NCBI RefSeq assembly: GCF_014836955.1
Contig: NZ_JACSPV010000009.1
Location: 1-52,306 of the forward strand
Origin: Bacillus norwichensis
GTDB taxonomy: Bacteria; Bacillota; Bacilli; Bacillales; Bacillaceae_C
DNA: 52,306 bases
Direction: 5' to 3'
Under the pieces are notes generated by a model, which worked only from the letters and a program-made list of their open reading frames with translations, ran no database searches and was not told where the DNA came from. The position numbers were made by a program, and so were the translations under genes. Numbering within the stretch: position 1 is the stretch's first letter; every line of letters starts with the position of its first letter. Shown one piece after another: positions 35,283 through 45,556 of the stretch.

Positions 35283-36455
35283 ATGAGATATTTAACAGCT
35301 GGAGAATCACATGGTCCGCAGTTGACTGCAATATTGGAGGGAGTTCCGGCAGGTTTGACTTTGACTGCTGAAATGGTGAATGAACAATTATCCCGACGTC
35401 AAAAAGGTTACGGCCGTGGAAGAAGGATGCAAATAGAAAAAGATCAGGTTCAAATTTTAAGCGGCGTTCGTCATGGGAAAACGATGGGCTCACCGATTAC
35501 ACTCGCCGTCGAAAATAGGGATTTCAAACATTGGACTAAAATAATGGGAGCTGCTCCGCTTCCAGAAGGTGAAGAGGATGAAGTGAAAAGAAAGCTGACT
35601 CACCCTCGTCCAGGTCATGCAGACTTGAATGGAGCTTTGAAATATGGCCATAGAGATATGAGAAATGTGCTGGAGCGGTCTTCTGCACGTGAAACAACAG
35701 TAAGGGTTGCTGCAGGAGCAGTTGCAAGAATTATTCTTGAGCAGCTCGGTATCAAAGTTGCTGGACATGTATTGGAGATTGGAGGGGTCCGAGCTGTTCA
35801 TACAACTTATGAAACAATTAATGATTTGAAAGAGCGATCTGAAGCATCACCGGTTCGCTGTCTTGATGAAGAAGCCGCAGAAAAAATGATGCGAGCGATT
35901 GATGAAGCCAAAGAGCAAGGGGATTCAATTGGAGGAATCGTAGAAGTCGTTGTCGAAGGTATGCCTGCCGGAGTCGGAAGCTATGTACATTACGACAGAA
36001 AGCTTGATGGTAAATTGGCTGGGGCTGTCATGAGTATCAATGCATTCAAGGGAGTGGAAATCGGCATCGGTTTCGAAGCAGCGCATAAACCGGGAAGTCA
36101 GGTGCATGATGAAATATTGTGGGATGAAGAAAAAGGCTACACAAGAGGATCCAATAATGCGGGTGGTCTGGAAGGCGGTATGTCGACAGGAATGCCGATT
36201 GTAGTAAGAGGTGTTATGAAGCCGATACCGACACTTTATAAACCACTGCAAAGCGTAGATATTGATACAAAAGAACCTTTCAAGGCAAGCATCGAGAGAT
36301 CTGACAGTTGTGCAGTTCCAGCAGCAAGTGTAGTTGCTGAGTCTGTTGTTGCTTGGGAACTGGCAGTCGCCGTGTTGGAGCATTTTGGACATGATCGAAT
36401 GGATGCCATAAAAGAACACGTCGAACAATATAAAGAATATACAAGGAACTTTTAA
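35283..36455 (+). CDS. aroC: Chorismate synthase
   Basis: Last step to chorismate, FMN dependent (called AroF in B. subtilis). 390 residues, same as B. subtilis. [20 protein letters not shown] at the N terminus, [55 protein letters not shown], and the C-terminal [15 protein letters not shown] signature. ATG 35283 is preferred over TTG 35277. In B. subtilis aroB, aroH and the trp genes follow; here a repeat and then hisC follow. Confidence 0.96.
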   Translation: MRYLTAGESHGPQLTAILEGVPAGLTLTAEMVNEQLSRRQKGYGRGRRMQIEKDQVQILSGVRHGKTMGSPITLAVENRDFKHWTKIMGAAPLPEGEEDEVKRKLTHPRPGHADLNGALKYGHRDMRNVLERSSARETTVRVAAGAVARIILEQLGIKVAGHVLEIGGVRAVHTTYETINDLKERSEASPVRCLDEEAAEKMMRAIDEAKEQGDSIGGIVEVVVEGMPAGVGSYVHYDRKLDGKLAGAVMSINAFKGVEIGIGFEAAHKPGSQVHDEILWDEEKGYTRGSNNAGGLEGGMSTGMPIVVRGVMKPIPTLYKPLQSVDIDTKEPFKASIERSDSCAVPAASVVAESVVAWELAVAVLEHFGHDRMDAIKEHVEQYKEYTRNF

Positions 36456-36493
36456 CATCCGGGGCAGTGTCAGCTCTGCTGAATGATAGGTGC

Positions 36494-36668
36494 TAATGTC
36501 ATCCAGTAGAAGTCTCCCACTTCTGTAAGTGGTGAGATAAAAGTATATCGGTATTCCATTCAGCGGGGTTCAAACCCCGGCTGAATATGTCACAGATTTT
36601 CAGAGGAAATGTATCGAGCGTAAGATCGATACATTCCAGGTGCAAATACGCCGTGGCGCATTTGATAC
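36494..36668 (+). repeat. Multi-hairpin repeat, copy R1 (hisC leader)
   Basis: Aligns with R3 (50330-50524) and R2 (47505-47660). Shared blocks: ACTTCTGTAAGTGGTGAGAT, GGTATTCCATTCAG, TTCAAACCCCGGCTGAAT, CACAGATTTTCAGAGG, TATCGAGCG and GCAAATACGCC..GGCGCATTTG. Hairpins: GGGGTT/AACCCC within ATTCAG..CTGAAT; TGTATCGA (36610-36617)/TCGATACA (36626-36633); CAAATACGCC (36643-36652)/GGCGCATTTG (36655-36664). It ends 22 bases before the hisC start and contributes a spurious in-frame extension to hisC. Confidence 0.85.
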
Positions 36669-36690
36669 AAAAATAAAGGTGGGGAAATCA

Positions 36691-37770
36691 ATGAATGTAA
36701 AAGTGAGGCCGCAACTGCTTTCATTGAAAGCATATACTCCGGGAAAATCCAGTGAAGAAGTACAGCGTGAATACAATTTAGAGAAAATTGTCAAGCTTGC
36801 ATCTAACGAAAATCCTTATGGAACTTCACCGCTTGTTAAGGAAGCAATCTCTCTAAATAACTTTGCTATATACCCTGACGGAGCATCAACTGCTCTTAGA
36901 AAGGAAGTGGCAGAGTATACAGGAGTGAAGGAGGATCAATTGATCTTTTCCAGTGGGTTGGATGAACTGATTGAAATTATCAGTAAAGCCTTACTGGATG
37001 AAAACTTCAATACTGTCATGGCATCTGGCACATTCCCTCAATATCGCCATAATGCCGTAATTCAAAATGCTGAGATCCGTGAAGTTCCATTGAAAAATGG
37101 CCGTCATGATCTGCCAGCAATGGCAAAACAAATAGATGATAAAACTCAGGTTGTTTGGATATGTAACCCGAATAATCCAACGGGTACATATGTGGATGAT
37201 AAGGAGCTTGAACAATTTCTGCAATCTATCCCATCACATGTCCTCGTTGTCATGGATGAGGCTTACTACGAATACGTAACGGCGGAGGATTATCCTGAAA
37301 CAATCCCGCTTCTTGATCAGTACGACAATCTTATGGTATTGAGGACTTTTTCCAAAGCATTTGGACTTGCATCATTTCGTGTAGGATATGGGATCGGGGC
37401 TGCCTCCTTTATTCAGCAATTGGAGGTTGTCAGGCTGCCATTCAACACATCTGTGCTTGCTCAAAATGCTGCACTTGCTGCCCTGGGGGATTTAGAATTT
37501 GTTGAAAAGAGTGTCAGCTTAAATGCCATTGAGCTTCAAAAATATTATGAGTTCTGTAAACAGCATCAAATAGATTACTATCCTTCACAAGGGAACTTTA
37601 TATTCATCTCAATTCCAGGAAAAGAAAGTGCGGAGGTTTTCCAATATTTATTGGAAAGAGGCTATACTGTTAGACCATTCCCTAACGGGGTCCGCATCAC
37701 AGTTGGAACAAAAGAAGAGAATGAAGAACTCTTTGAATTAATCGAAAAAATAGTCCTGATTGCACATTAG
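36691..37770 (+). CDS. hisC: Histidinol-phosphate / aromatic aminotransferase
   Basis: PLP enzyme for histidine synthesis that in Bacillus also transaminates phenylpyruvate and 4-hydroxyphenylpyruvate, which explains its place next to tyrA. 359 residues (B. subtilis 360). KLASNENPYG, NPNNPTGTYV, MDEAYYEYV, and the PLP lysine in RTFSKAFGLASFRVGYG; C-terminal RITVGTKEENEEL. The frame is open back to 36640 through the repeat R1; ATG 36691 follows AAAGGTGGGG. Confidence 0.95.
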   Translation: MNVKVRPQLLSLKAYTPGKSSEEVQREYNLEKIVKLASNENPYGTSPLVKEAISLNNFAIYPDGASTALRKEVAEYTGVKEDQLIFSSGLDELIEIISKALLDENFNTVMASGTFPQYRHNAVIQNAEIREVPLKNGRHDLPAMAKQIDDKTQVVWICNPNNPTGTYVDDKELEQFLQSIPSHVLVVMDEAYYEYVTAEDYPETIPLLDQYDNLMVLRTFSKAFGLASFRVGYGIGAASFIQQLEVVRLPFNTSVLAQNAALAALGDLEFVEKSVSLNAIELQKYYEFCKQHQIDYYPSQGNFIFISIPGKESAEVFQYLLERGYTVRPFPNGVRITVGTKEENEELFELIEKIVLIAH

Positions 37771-37794
37771 ACTTAGCAGAGAGGAAAATACAGC

Positions 37795-38898
37795 TTGGAC
37801 AAAAAAGTTTTAATCATAGGGGTAGGATTGATTGGTGGCTCTATTGCTTTAGCCATCAAAAAGGAACATCCCGAAGTTCATATTACCGGCTATGACCTGA
37901 ATGAACAAAATTGCAGGCTTGCCGAAAAGATGAAGATCATTGATGAATGTTCTACATCTTTTGAAACAGAAGCAGTAACTAGTGATCTAATCATTTTAGC
38001 CTGTCCGGTTGAAGAAGTTGAGCAAAAAATATGTCAGCTGGCGGAACTGTCTTTAAAACCGGAGACTATTATTACTGATGTGGGAAGCACAAAAGTAAAA
38101 ATAATGGAAAAGTCAGCAATTTTGCGCGAAAAAGGGGCTGTTTTTATTGGCGGTCATCCTATGGCGGGCTCCCATAAATCAGGGGCTGGAAGTGCAAGGG
38201 AGCATTTGTTTGAAAATGCTTTTTATCTGCTGACACCAACTGAAGGTACAAATGAAGAAAAAGTAGAGGAACTAAAAGATTGGCTGAGGGGGACCGGTGC
38301 AAACTTTGTTATCATGGAGCCGGAAGAACATGATATGATTACCGGGGTTGTCAGCCATCTGCCTCATCTGATTGCCACAAGTATTGTTCGCCAGGTGGAA
38401 AGCCATGCTGGGGTTAATGAGCGGGTTCGTTGGTTAGCAGCGGGGGGATTCAGGGATATCACTCGTATTGCCTCCAGCAGCCCGGCTATGTGGAGCGACG
38501 TTGTTAAACATAATCAATCCAGCTTGCTTTCGCTGATTGATGAATGGATTACTGAAATGAAGTATGTCAAGGGGCTTGTTCAAACGGGGGATAAGGATCA
38601 TATCTACAGTTATTTTGCTGACGCGAAAAAATTTAGAGATTCGCTTCCTGTCAGAGCAAGAGGCGCAATCGACGCCTTCTATGATCTATACGTAGATGTT
38701 CAGGACAAACCAGGAGTCATTTCGCATGTGACCACTATCCTAGCTGAAAAAAGGATCAGCTTGACAAATATACGAATTATCGAAGCACGTGAAGATGTTT
38801 TCGGGGTGCTCCGTTTGAGCTTCCAAACAGAGGAAGACAGAGAAAAAGCGGAGGTTTGCTTGAACGAAAATGATTATGAGACCTATTTAAATATGTAG
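37795..38898 (+). CDS. tyrA: Prephenate dehydrogenase with ACT domain
   Basis: Oxidative decarboxylation of prephenate to 4-hydroxyphenylpyruvate for tyrosine. 367 residues. N-terminal NAD-binding VLIIGVGLIGGSIALAI (5-21), GGHPMAGSHKSG catalytic His loop (about 120-131), helical dimerisation region with VSHLPHLIA and RWLAAGGFRDITRIASSSP, and a C-terminal ACT domain (about 300-367) for feedback control. Start TTG 37795 behind GAGAGGAAA. Its tyrosine role fits the UAC specifier of the operon's T-box. Confidence 0.95.
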   Translation: MDKKVLIIGVGLIGGSIALAIKKEHPEVHITGYDLNEQNCRLAEKMKIIDECSTSFETEAVTSDLIILACPVEEVEQKICQLAELSLKPETIITDVGSTKVKIMEKSAILREKGAVFIGGHPMAGSHKSGAGSAREHLFENAFYLLTPTEGTNEEKVEELKDWLRGTGANFVIMEPEEHDMITGVVSHLPHLIATSIVRQVESHAGVNERVRWLAAGGFRDITRIASSSPAMWSDVVKHNQSSLLSLIDEWITEMKYVKGLVQTGDKDHIYSYFADAKKFRDSLPVRARGAIDAFYDLYVDVQDKPGVISHVTTILAEKRISLTNIRIIEAREDVFGVLRLSFQTEEDREKAEVCLNENDYETYLNM

Positions 38899-38910
38899 GG
38901 GGAAGTCCTG

Positions 38911-40197
38911 TTGACGAATACATTAAAAACAGAAGGCAATATTCAACTCAAAGGAACAATCCGAGTGCCGGGCGATAAATCAATCTCCCACAGGGCAGTC
39001 ATGCTCGGAGCTATTGCCAAGGGAAAAACGAGGGTTTATGGCTTGCTTACAGGTGATGATTGCCTAAATACAATTGAATGCTTCAGGAAGATGGGAGTAG
39101 AGATTAGGCGCGATGGAGATTATGTGGAGGTTGATGGAACTGGATTTGCCGGCTTGCAAGAGCCTGTTGATATTCTGGATGTCGGAAACTCCGGAACGAC
39201 TATTCGCTTAATGCTGGGAATTTTAGCTGGGGCTCCTTTCCATACTTGTCTTATAGGCGATGCCTCTATTGCGAAAAGGCCTATGGATAGAGTTGCTGTT
39301 CCTTTAAGGCAGATGGGAGCTAGAATAGACGGCCGTAAGGATGGCAGCTTTGCTCCCATTAGCATCAGAGGAGGCGGAATTGAAGGAGTTGATTACGTTT
39401 CTCCTGTTGCCAGCGCCCAGGTAAAATCAGCCATTTTATTAGCGGGACTTCACGCAGAAGGGGTGACGACGGTTACCGAGCCGCAGTCATCGAGAAACCA
39501 TACAGAAAGAATGCTGAAAGCCTTTGGTGGGCAAGTTGAGGTTGATGGATTAACAACTTCCATTAGAGGAAAACAGGATTTACAAGGAACGACTATTCAT
39601 GTCCCTGGAGATATTTCTTCGGCAGCCTTTTTCCTTGTGGCTGGTGCCATTGTCCCAAATAGTGAGTTAACAATCCAAAATGTAGGAATAAATCCAACAA
39701 GAACTGGAATAATAGATGTATTGAAAGAAATGGGTGCAGATATTATAGAAGAAACTGCATCAGACGAAATTGAACCAGCTGCGGATATTACAATCAAATC
39801 ATCCAACTTAAAAGGTATAGAAATCGGCGGGAATATCATTCCAAGGCTAATAGATGAGATTCCAATTATTGCGCTGGCTGCTACTCAAGCTGAAGGCAGG
39901 ACTATTATAAAAGATGCGGCAGAATTAAAGGTGAAAGAAACAAACCGCATCGATACAGTAGTCCAAGAGCTGAAAAAGATGGGAGCAAGGATTGAACCGA
40001 CTGACGATGGAATGATCATCCACGGTGGAACCAAACTGCACCCTGCTCGTGTAGACAGCCACGGAGACCACCGTATCGGCATGATGTTGGCGATTGCCTC
40101 TTGCCTTGCCGAAGGTGAAACCGTGATTGAAAACAGCGAAGCCATTTCGATTTCTTACCCTAATTTCTTTCAGCATTTAAAAGAACTGAAATCTTAA
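38911..40197 (+). CDS. aroA: 3-phosphoshikimate 1-carboxyvinyltransferase (EPSP synthase)
   Basis: Sixth shikimate step (AroE in B. subtilis nomenclature), joining PEP to shikimate 3-phosphate. 428 residues, identical to B. subtilis. [18 protein letters not shown] (about 20-37), [15 protein letters not shown] (about 89-103), [21 protein letters not shown], and VKETNRID with EDHR-type [10 protein letters not shown] near the end. The N-terminal LMLGILAG in place of LxAALP-type residues is usual for class II enzymes of Gram-positives. TTG start behind GGGGGAAG, 12 bases from tyrA. Confidence 0.95.
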   Translation: MTNTLKTEGNIQLKGTIRVPGDKSISHRAVMLGAIAKGKTRVYGLLTGDDCLNTIECFRKMGVEIRRDGDYVEVDGTGFAGLQEPVDILDVGNSGTTIRLMLGILAGAPFHTCLIGDASIAKRPMDRVAVPLRQMGARIDGRKDGSFAPISIRGGGIEGVDYVSPVASAQVKSAILLAGLHAEGVTTVTEPQSSRNHTERMLKAFGGQVEVDGLTTSIRGKQDLQGTTIHVPGDISSAAFFLVAGAIVPNSELTIQNVGINPTRTGIIDVLKEMGADIIEETASDEIEPAADITIKSSNLKGIEIGGNIIPRLIDEIPIIALAATQAEGRTIIKDAAELKVKETNRIDTVVQELKKMGARIEPTDDGMIIHGGTKLHPARVDSHGDHRIGMMLAIASCLAEGETVIENSEAISISYPNFFQHLKELKS

Positions 40198-40234
40198 CTT
40201 ACTTTAGGACAAGAATCCGAAAGGGGATATTCAA

Positions 40235-41317
40235 TTGCCGTACATTGTATCAGTCGGAACAGGAGTCCCTAAAAATAAAATTTATCAAAAAGATGCCATG
40301 GAATTTGCCAGGCATCTTTTTTCCAAGTCAGTTGATCATATTGACCGTTTGCTGAAAGTTTTTCATAATGGTGAGATTGAAAAACGGCATATTGCGAAAG
40401 ACATATCATGGTATCAATCGGAACGCTCATTCGCGGAAAAAAATGATGCTTTTCTTGAGGCGGCAGTTGATCTGAGCATTAAGGCCATTAAAGATTGTTT
40501 GAATTCCCCGTTATTAAAGAGGACGATCGAATATGAAGAGATAGATGCCATTTTCATGATTTGCACTACCGGACTCGCTACACCGAGCTTGGAGGCAAGA
40601 ATCATGAATATTCTTCCCTTTTCAAGGCATAGTAAAAGAATTCCGATCTGGGGGCTGGGCTGCGCTGGCGGGGCGGCGGGACTTTCCAGAGCCTCCGAAT
40701 ATTGCCGGGCATTTCCTGAGGCTAAAGTACTGGTTGTGGCTGTTGAATTATGTAGCTTGACATTCCAAAAAGATGACCTTTCCAAAAGCAATTTGATTGG
40801 CACATCCCTATTTGCTGATGGAGCCGCTGCGGTCCTTATCGTAGGAGCAAAAGCAGGTCATGAAACATATACAGATAGTCTGGTCCCGAGAATTATGGAT
40901 ACAAAATCTACTTTATTAAGCGATTCTCTGGATGTGATGGGCTGGGATGTTAAAGATGACGGCTTATTTGTTGTATTTTCAAAGAGCATTCCGTCACTCG
41001 TTGAAAATTGGCTAGAGCCCAACGTATCGGGCTTTTTGGAAGAACATCAAATGACAATCCGGGATATCGGACAATTCATTGCTCACCCCGGCGGCAAAAA
41101 AGTGATTTCGTCCTATGAGAAAGCTCTAAAGCTAGAGCAAAATAAAACTGCAGAATCGTTAAAGGTACTCCGTGAATACGGTAATATGTCATCATCCACC
41201 GTTTTATTCGTATTAAAGAATGTTTTAAATAAAGACATAAGAAGCGGAGAACACGGTGTGATAACCGCCCTAGGACCGGGATTTAGTTCAGAGCTTCTGT
41301 TGGTTAGGTGGGAATGA
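40235..41317 (+). CDS. bpsA: Type III polyketide synthase BpsA
   Basis: Chalcone/stilbene synthase-like enzyme; the B. subtilis homologue (BpsA, formerly BcsA) makes long-chain alkylpyrones from fatty acyl-CoA and malonyl-CoA. 360 residues. Catalytic triad: Cys143 (LGCAGGAAGLS), His284 (AHPGGKKV) and Asn317 (EYGNMSSST). Closing GLY-like loop ALGPGFSSELLL. TTG start behind AAAGGGGAT. It overlaps bpsB by one base, and together they form the alkylpyrone pair. Confidence 0.93.
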   Translation: MPYIVSVGTGVPKNKIYQKDAMEFARHLFSKSVDHIDRLLKVFHNGEIEKRHIAKDISWYQSERSFAEKNDAFLEAAVDLSIKAIKDCLNSPLLKRTIEYEEIDAIFMICTTGLATPSLEARIMNILPFSRHSKRIPIWGLGCAGGAAGLSRASEYCRAFPEAKVLVVAVELCSLTFQKDDLSKSNLIGTSLFADGAAAVLIVGAKAGHETYTDSLVPRIMDTKSTLLSDSLDVMGWDVKDDGLFVVFSKSIPSLVENWLEPNVSGFLEEHQMTIRDIGQFIAHPGGKKVISSYEKALKLEQNKTAESLKVLREYGNMSSSTVLFVLKNVLNKDIRSGEHGVITALGPGFSSELLLVRWE

Positions 41318-41835
41318 TGTTCTTCACAATATTCGTGGTGATTGTTGTCATCCAGCGTTTGTGCGAGCTGATATTGGCTAAAAAGAATGAACGCTGGATG
41401 AAAGAGCGCGGAGCCGAAGAATATGGAAAAAGACACTATTGGGCAATGGTGTCGATCCATATTAGCTTTTTTGTTTCACTAATTCTTGAGGTGACTTGGC
41501 ATCATCGGGAAATCAATCCGTATTGGCCATTGTTTTTCTTCATATTTCTACTGGCGCAAGCTGCTAGAATATGGGTTATATCGACATTAGGAAGATATTG
41601 GAATACGAAAATCATTGTCCTTCCGGGAGCAAAATCGGTGAAAAAGGGACCGTTTAAATATACGAAGCACCCGAATTATTTGATTGTAACCGTGGAATTG
41701 CTGATGATTCCTGCTATTTTTCAGGCATATATTACCGCGGCAGTGTTTTTTGTTCTAAATCTACTTATATTATCCGTCCGAATACCAATAGAGGAAAAAG
41801 CTCTTCGAAAACACACAGATTATCTGCACCGATAA
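41317..41835 (+). CDS. bpsB: Isoprenylcysteine carboxyl methyltransferase-family BpsB
   Basis: 172-residue membrane enzyme; in B. subtilis BpsB (YpbQ) O-methylates the alkylpyrones made by BpsA. About four to five membrane segments; the ICMT-type SAM-binding end is recognisable (GPFKYTKHPNYLIVTVELLMIP, about 111-132, and the late RIPIEEKAL glutamates). Start ATG 41317 overlaps the bpsA stop; AGGTGG lies five bases upstream. A -10-like TATAAT at 41846-41851 follows, before dynA. Confidence 0.93.
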   Translation: MFFTIFVVIVVIQRLCELILAKKNERWMKERGAEEYGKRHYWAMVSIHISFFVSLILEVTWHHREINPYWPLFFFIFLLAQAARIWVISTLGRYWNTKIIVLPGAKSVKKGPFKYTKHPNYLIVTVELLMIPAIFQAYITAAVFFVLNLLILSVRIPIEEKALRKHTDYLHR

Positions 41836-41879
41836 ATGTTTAGGCTATAATATATGAAAATGGTAAAAAATTAGGTAAA

Positions 41880-44800
41880 ATGAATGATAGAAAAGAAAAA
41901 GTAAGGGGATTGTCAACGCAGATGGTAGAGGTATTGGAAAGATCCATACATGATGTTCGTCTTCAGAAAGCACTCACTTTGTTTGAGAGATTTCAGCAAA
42001 ATGGAGATTCGGTACGTGCCGATAAAGCGGCTAAATTGCTCAAAAAGATGAATGAAAGTGAATTTATTACAGCTTTTAGCGGCCATTTTTCCGCTGGAAA
42101 ATCCACCATGATCAATACATTGATTGGTGAGCAAATTCTTCCTTCAAGTCCGATTCCGACAAGCGCTAATCTCGTAAAGGTTCATGACTCTGAACAAGAA
42201 TACGCTAAGGTTTATTATAAGAATGAAAAACCTCTCTTATTTAAAGCTCCGTATGATTTTGATACAGTGAAAGAATTTTGTAAGAGTGGAGAAGTACTTG
42301 AAGTAGAAATAGGGAAGCCTAATTCCAAGCTTCCGCCAGGAATTACAGTTATGGACACACCAGGTGTCGATTCGACTGATGACGCCCATAGAATATCCAC
42401 AGAATCAGCTCTTCATTTGGCTGATATTGTATTTTATGTGATGGACTATAATCATGTCCAATCCGAACTGAATTTTGTTTATACAAAAAATTTGCTTCAG
42501 CACGGTGTAAAGCTTTATTTGATCATCAATCAGATTGACAAACATAATGATGATGAGCTGTCATTTGAAACGTATAAACAATCGGTCCGCGAATCCTTTG
42601 CGGCGTGGAATGTGCACCCAGAAGAGATCTTTTATACGACGTTGAAGGCTCCTAATAACAGCCATAATGAATTCAGCTCTGTAAAAGCGCTGATTCAGGA
42701 TGCAATCGCCAATCCTGAGGAGTGGATTCAGCATACAGTCGAAGCAGCTTTTCACCAAATGATCGAAGAACATGAGGAATGGTTGCAGGAGGAAAAAGTG
42801 CAGGAGGCGCTACCGTTTCAGGCTGTTATTGATGAGCTTAATGAAGAAGATCTTGAAAGCATTTTTAATGAGCAGGAAAATCTGCGCCAGAAAGAAAAAA
42901 ATCTATTAAATCTGGCAGATCATTGGGTCAGAGATTTTGAAGAAGAAAGGGCGAGTTTATTAAAAAATGCTTACTTGATGCCGTATGAAGTAAGAGAGCT
43001 TGCAGAGCCTTTTTTGGAGTCCGCACAGCCTGATTTCAAAGTTGGCTTTTTTATGAGCAAGAAAAAGACGGAAGAAGAGAAAGCGAACCGCCTTAAAGCA
43101 TTTGCTGACAGTATTCGCGGTCAGGTGGAGCTGCAGCTTGAGTGGCATTTGCGAGAGCTGTTCGCACGTAAGCTACAGGCAAGCTCCATTTCGCAGAGTG
43201 AGTTGGAAACCGGAGCCCAAAGCTTAACGGTTGATTTTGACCATGACTTGCTATTATCAGCCATCAACAAAGGAGCGCGGGTGACTGGTGAATATGTGCT
43301 GAATTACACTGAGGAGCTAGCAAGTCAATTAAAAAGGTTAGCCATCATTCAATCTGACAAATTAAAAGAACAAATCGCGGCAGCCATTGAAGAAAAGGCA
43401 AAAGATGAATTACGTTCTGTTCAAGAGGAAGCTGCTGACGTGAATAAAGTCTTTGAAGCTATCGAAGAGCTAAAAAGACTTGACAAAGATTATAAATTAA
43501 AGCTTGAAAGCATTGAGATGCCAACAGGTACAGAAAATAATCATTTTGAAAAGCTTCAGGAGCAATGGGAACTCCTAGAAAAAGATGTGAATATTTTCCG
43601 AGAGTTGACTCATGATTATGCAACACCTGAATTAGAGCCTGTGGAACAAGCTTCAATGATAATGGAAGAAGCTGACAGTGCTTTACATCAAAAAGATGTT
43701 ATCCAAAGGGTCGAGCTGGCGGCGTCTTACTTATCTAAAGAAAAAGGTTTCGAAAGAATAACTGCACAGCTTTTGCAAAAGGCATCCGGGTTGAAAAACA
43801 ATAACTATACAATTGCTTTGTTCGGTGCTTTCAGTGCAGGGAAATCTTCCTTTGCCAATGCTATGCTTGGAGAAAAGGTTCTGCCAGTTTCACCAAATCC
43901 TACAACGGCCGCTATTAATCGCATATGTCCACCGAATCAGGATTATAAGCATGGCACTGCAGTCGTTCGTTTGAAAGAACCTGAAAATATGCTTGAAGAT
44001 GTGAAACAGTCTCTTCAGCTTTTTGGGAAAAATTGCGGAACTCTTGAGGAAGCTCGCCAACTGATTCCAACTGTCCTGGCTCAAAAAGAGGGAGAAGGAA
44101 AAGAGAAGGTGCATTTATCTTTTCTGAGGGCCTTTGAAGCAGGGTATGAGGAGTTTAGTCACAAGCTTGGTCAGTCTATTATTACAGGTATTGAAGATTT
44201 TCAAGGTTTCGTCGCCAATGAATCCCAATCATGCTTTGTTGAACTGATCGACTTGTATTATGATTGTGCTTTTACAAGAGAAGGCGTTACTTTAGTTGAT
44301 ACACCTGGTGCAGACTCAATCAATGCACGGCATACAGGTGTTGCCTTCAACTATATTAAAAATTCTGATGCCATCTTATTTGTCACTTATTACAATCATG
44401 CCTTCTCAAAAGCAGATAGGGAATTCTTAATCCAATTGGGCCGGGTCAAAGATGCTTTTGAGCTTGATAAAATGTTCTTTATAGTCAATGCTATCGATCT
44501 GGCTTCCTCGGACGAAGAAATCAATGATGTGCTTGAATATGTCAAGGGTCAATTGACAGAGTATGGCATTCGCTTTCCAAGAATTTTCGGTCTGTCAAGT
44601 AAGCTTGCACAAGAGCGGGAAACAAAAGAAGCCTCCAATATTGAGGAATTTATAAATGCATTTTCGCACTTCCTTGAACATGACCTGGCCAAAATGGCTG
44701 TTCAATCCGCTGAAGCAGAGTATCAACGTGCCATTAAAATGCTTGATCAGCTCATCGATTCTGCAAATGAGGATGAATCCAAGAGAGCCGCTCGGAAGAG

Positions 44801-45533
44801 CCAGCTTCTTGAAACGAGAGACAAACTGAATAAATGGCTCGGAGATATTGACTTGGCGACGATGCCTGACAGACTTTCACAAGAGGCACAGGAACTGGTC
44901 CACTATGTCAAACAAAGAGTCTTCTATAGACTTCCGGACTTTTTCAAAGAAGCTTTTAATCCAGCTGCATTGCAAAACAATAGTAAAGAATTATTGAACA
45001 GGGCCTTGGAGGAGTACCTGGAAGCTTCTGGTTTTGATTTTGCGCAGGAGCTGCGAGCCACGTCTTTACGGGTCGAGCAATTTGCGATAAAGCTTCTTAA
45101 AGAACGCTTTGAGCAAATTAATCGTGAGATCTTGTCAGTGAATGAAGACTTATTGATATCGGAACCGGAAATTGAACAGGCGGATACACTTGATTTTGCC
45201 CCTGCTTTTAAAGACAGCGACAGGAAATACTTTGCTGGGACATTCAAATATTTTAAGAATGCCAAGGCTTTTTTTGAAAAGAATGAGAAAAAGCTTATGG
45301 AAGAATCGTTGGAAGAGTTGCTTTCTCCGCTCGCAGATTCATATTTGAAACAAGGACTGTCTAAATTAGACCACCACTATCAAGCTATGCTTGACGTAGA
45401 GTTTGAAGGAATGAGAAAAAGTATGACGGATGATCTGAATGGACAATATTCGACTTGGCTGCTTGCATTTGAAGATAGTGGCAGTATCGATCATTGGAAG
45501 GAAGTCCGCCGGGCGATTGCTGTTGATGAGTAA
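41880..45533 (+). CDS. dynA: Double dynamin-like GTPase DynA
   Basis: Membrane-remodelling dynamin with two fused dynamin units (B. subtilis DynA/YpbR, 1193 residues), important for membrane repair and phage tolerance. 1217 residues. Unit 1: P-loop GHFSAGKST (about 67-75), DTPGVDST, NQIDKH; unit 2: GAFSAGKSS (about 647-655), DTPGADSI, NAIDLA. Both GTPases look intact. Long helical stalks follow each. The SD (TTAGGT) before ATG 41880 is weak; a TATAAT at 41846-41851 may give its own promoter. No clear membrane-spanning segment. Confidence 0.95.
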   Translation: MNDRKEKVRGLSTQMVEVLERSIHDVRLQKALTLFERFQQNGDSVRADKAAKLLKKMNESEFITAFSGHFSAGKSTMINTLIGEQILPSSPIPTSANLVKVHDSEQEYAKVYYKNEKPLLFKAPYDFDTVKEFCKSGEVLEVEIGKPNSKLPPGITVMDTPGVDSTDDAHRISTESALHLADIVFYVMDYNHVQSELNFVYTKNLLQHGVKLYLIINQIDKHNDDELSFETYKQSVRESFAAWNVHPEEIFYTTLKAPNNSHNEFSSVKALIQDAIANPEEWIQHTVEAAFHQMIEEHEEWLQEEKVQEALPFQAVIDELNEEDLESIFNEQENLRQKEKNLLNLADHWVRDFEEERASLLKNAYLMPYEVRELAEPFLESAQPDFKVGFFMSKKKTEEEKANRLKAFADSIRGQVELQLEWHLRELFARKLQASSISQSELETGAQSLTVDFDHDLLLSAINKGARVTGEYVLNYTEELASQLKRLAIIQSDKLKEQIAAAIEEKAKDELRSVQEEAADVNKVFEAIEELKRLDKDYKLKLESIEMPTGTENNHFEKLQEQWELLEKDVNIFRELTHDYATPELEPVEQASMIMEEADSALHQKDVIQRVELAASYLSKEKGFERITAQLLQKASGLKNNNYTIALFGAFSAGKSSFANAMLGEKVLPVSPNPTTAAINRICPPNQDYKHGTAVVRLKEPENMLEDVKQSLQLFGKNCGTLEEARQLIPTVLAQKEGEGKEKVHLSFLRAFEAGYEEFSHKLGQSIITGIEDFQGFVANESQSCFVELIDLYYDCAFTREGVTLVDTPGADSINARHTGVAFNYIKNSDAILFVTYYNHAFSKADREFLIQLGRVKDAFELDKMFFIVNAIDLASSDEEINDVLEYVKGQLTEYGIRFPRIFGLSSKLAQERETKEASNIEEFINAFSHFLEHDLAKMAVQSAEAEYQRAIKMLDQLIDSANEDESKRAARKSQLLETRDKLNKWLGDIDLATMPDRLSQEAQELVHYVKQRVFYRLPDFFKEAFNPAALQNNSKELLNRALEEYLEASGFDFAQELRATSLRVEQFAIKLLKERFEQINREILSVNEDLLISEPEIEQADTLDFAPAFKDSDRKYFAGTFKYFKNAKAFFEKNEKKLMEESLEELLSPLADSYLKQGLSKLDHHYQAMLDVEFEGMRKSMTDDLNGQYSTWLLAFEDSGSIDHWKEVRRAIAVDE

Positions 45534-45556
45534 ACCTCTGAAAAGGAGAAATTACC

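Noticed and set aside
36640-36690. N-terminal extension of hisC from an upstream ATG
   Set aside because: These residues come from the last hairpin of repeat R1; the family start and SD are at 36691.
41840-41852. TATAAT before dynA as a firm promoter
   Set aside because: A good -10 but no acceptable -35 or TG extension; mentioned only with dynA.
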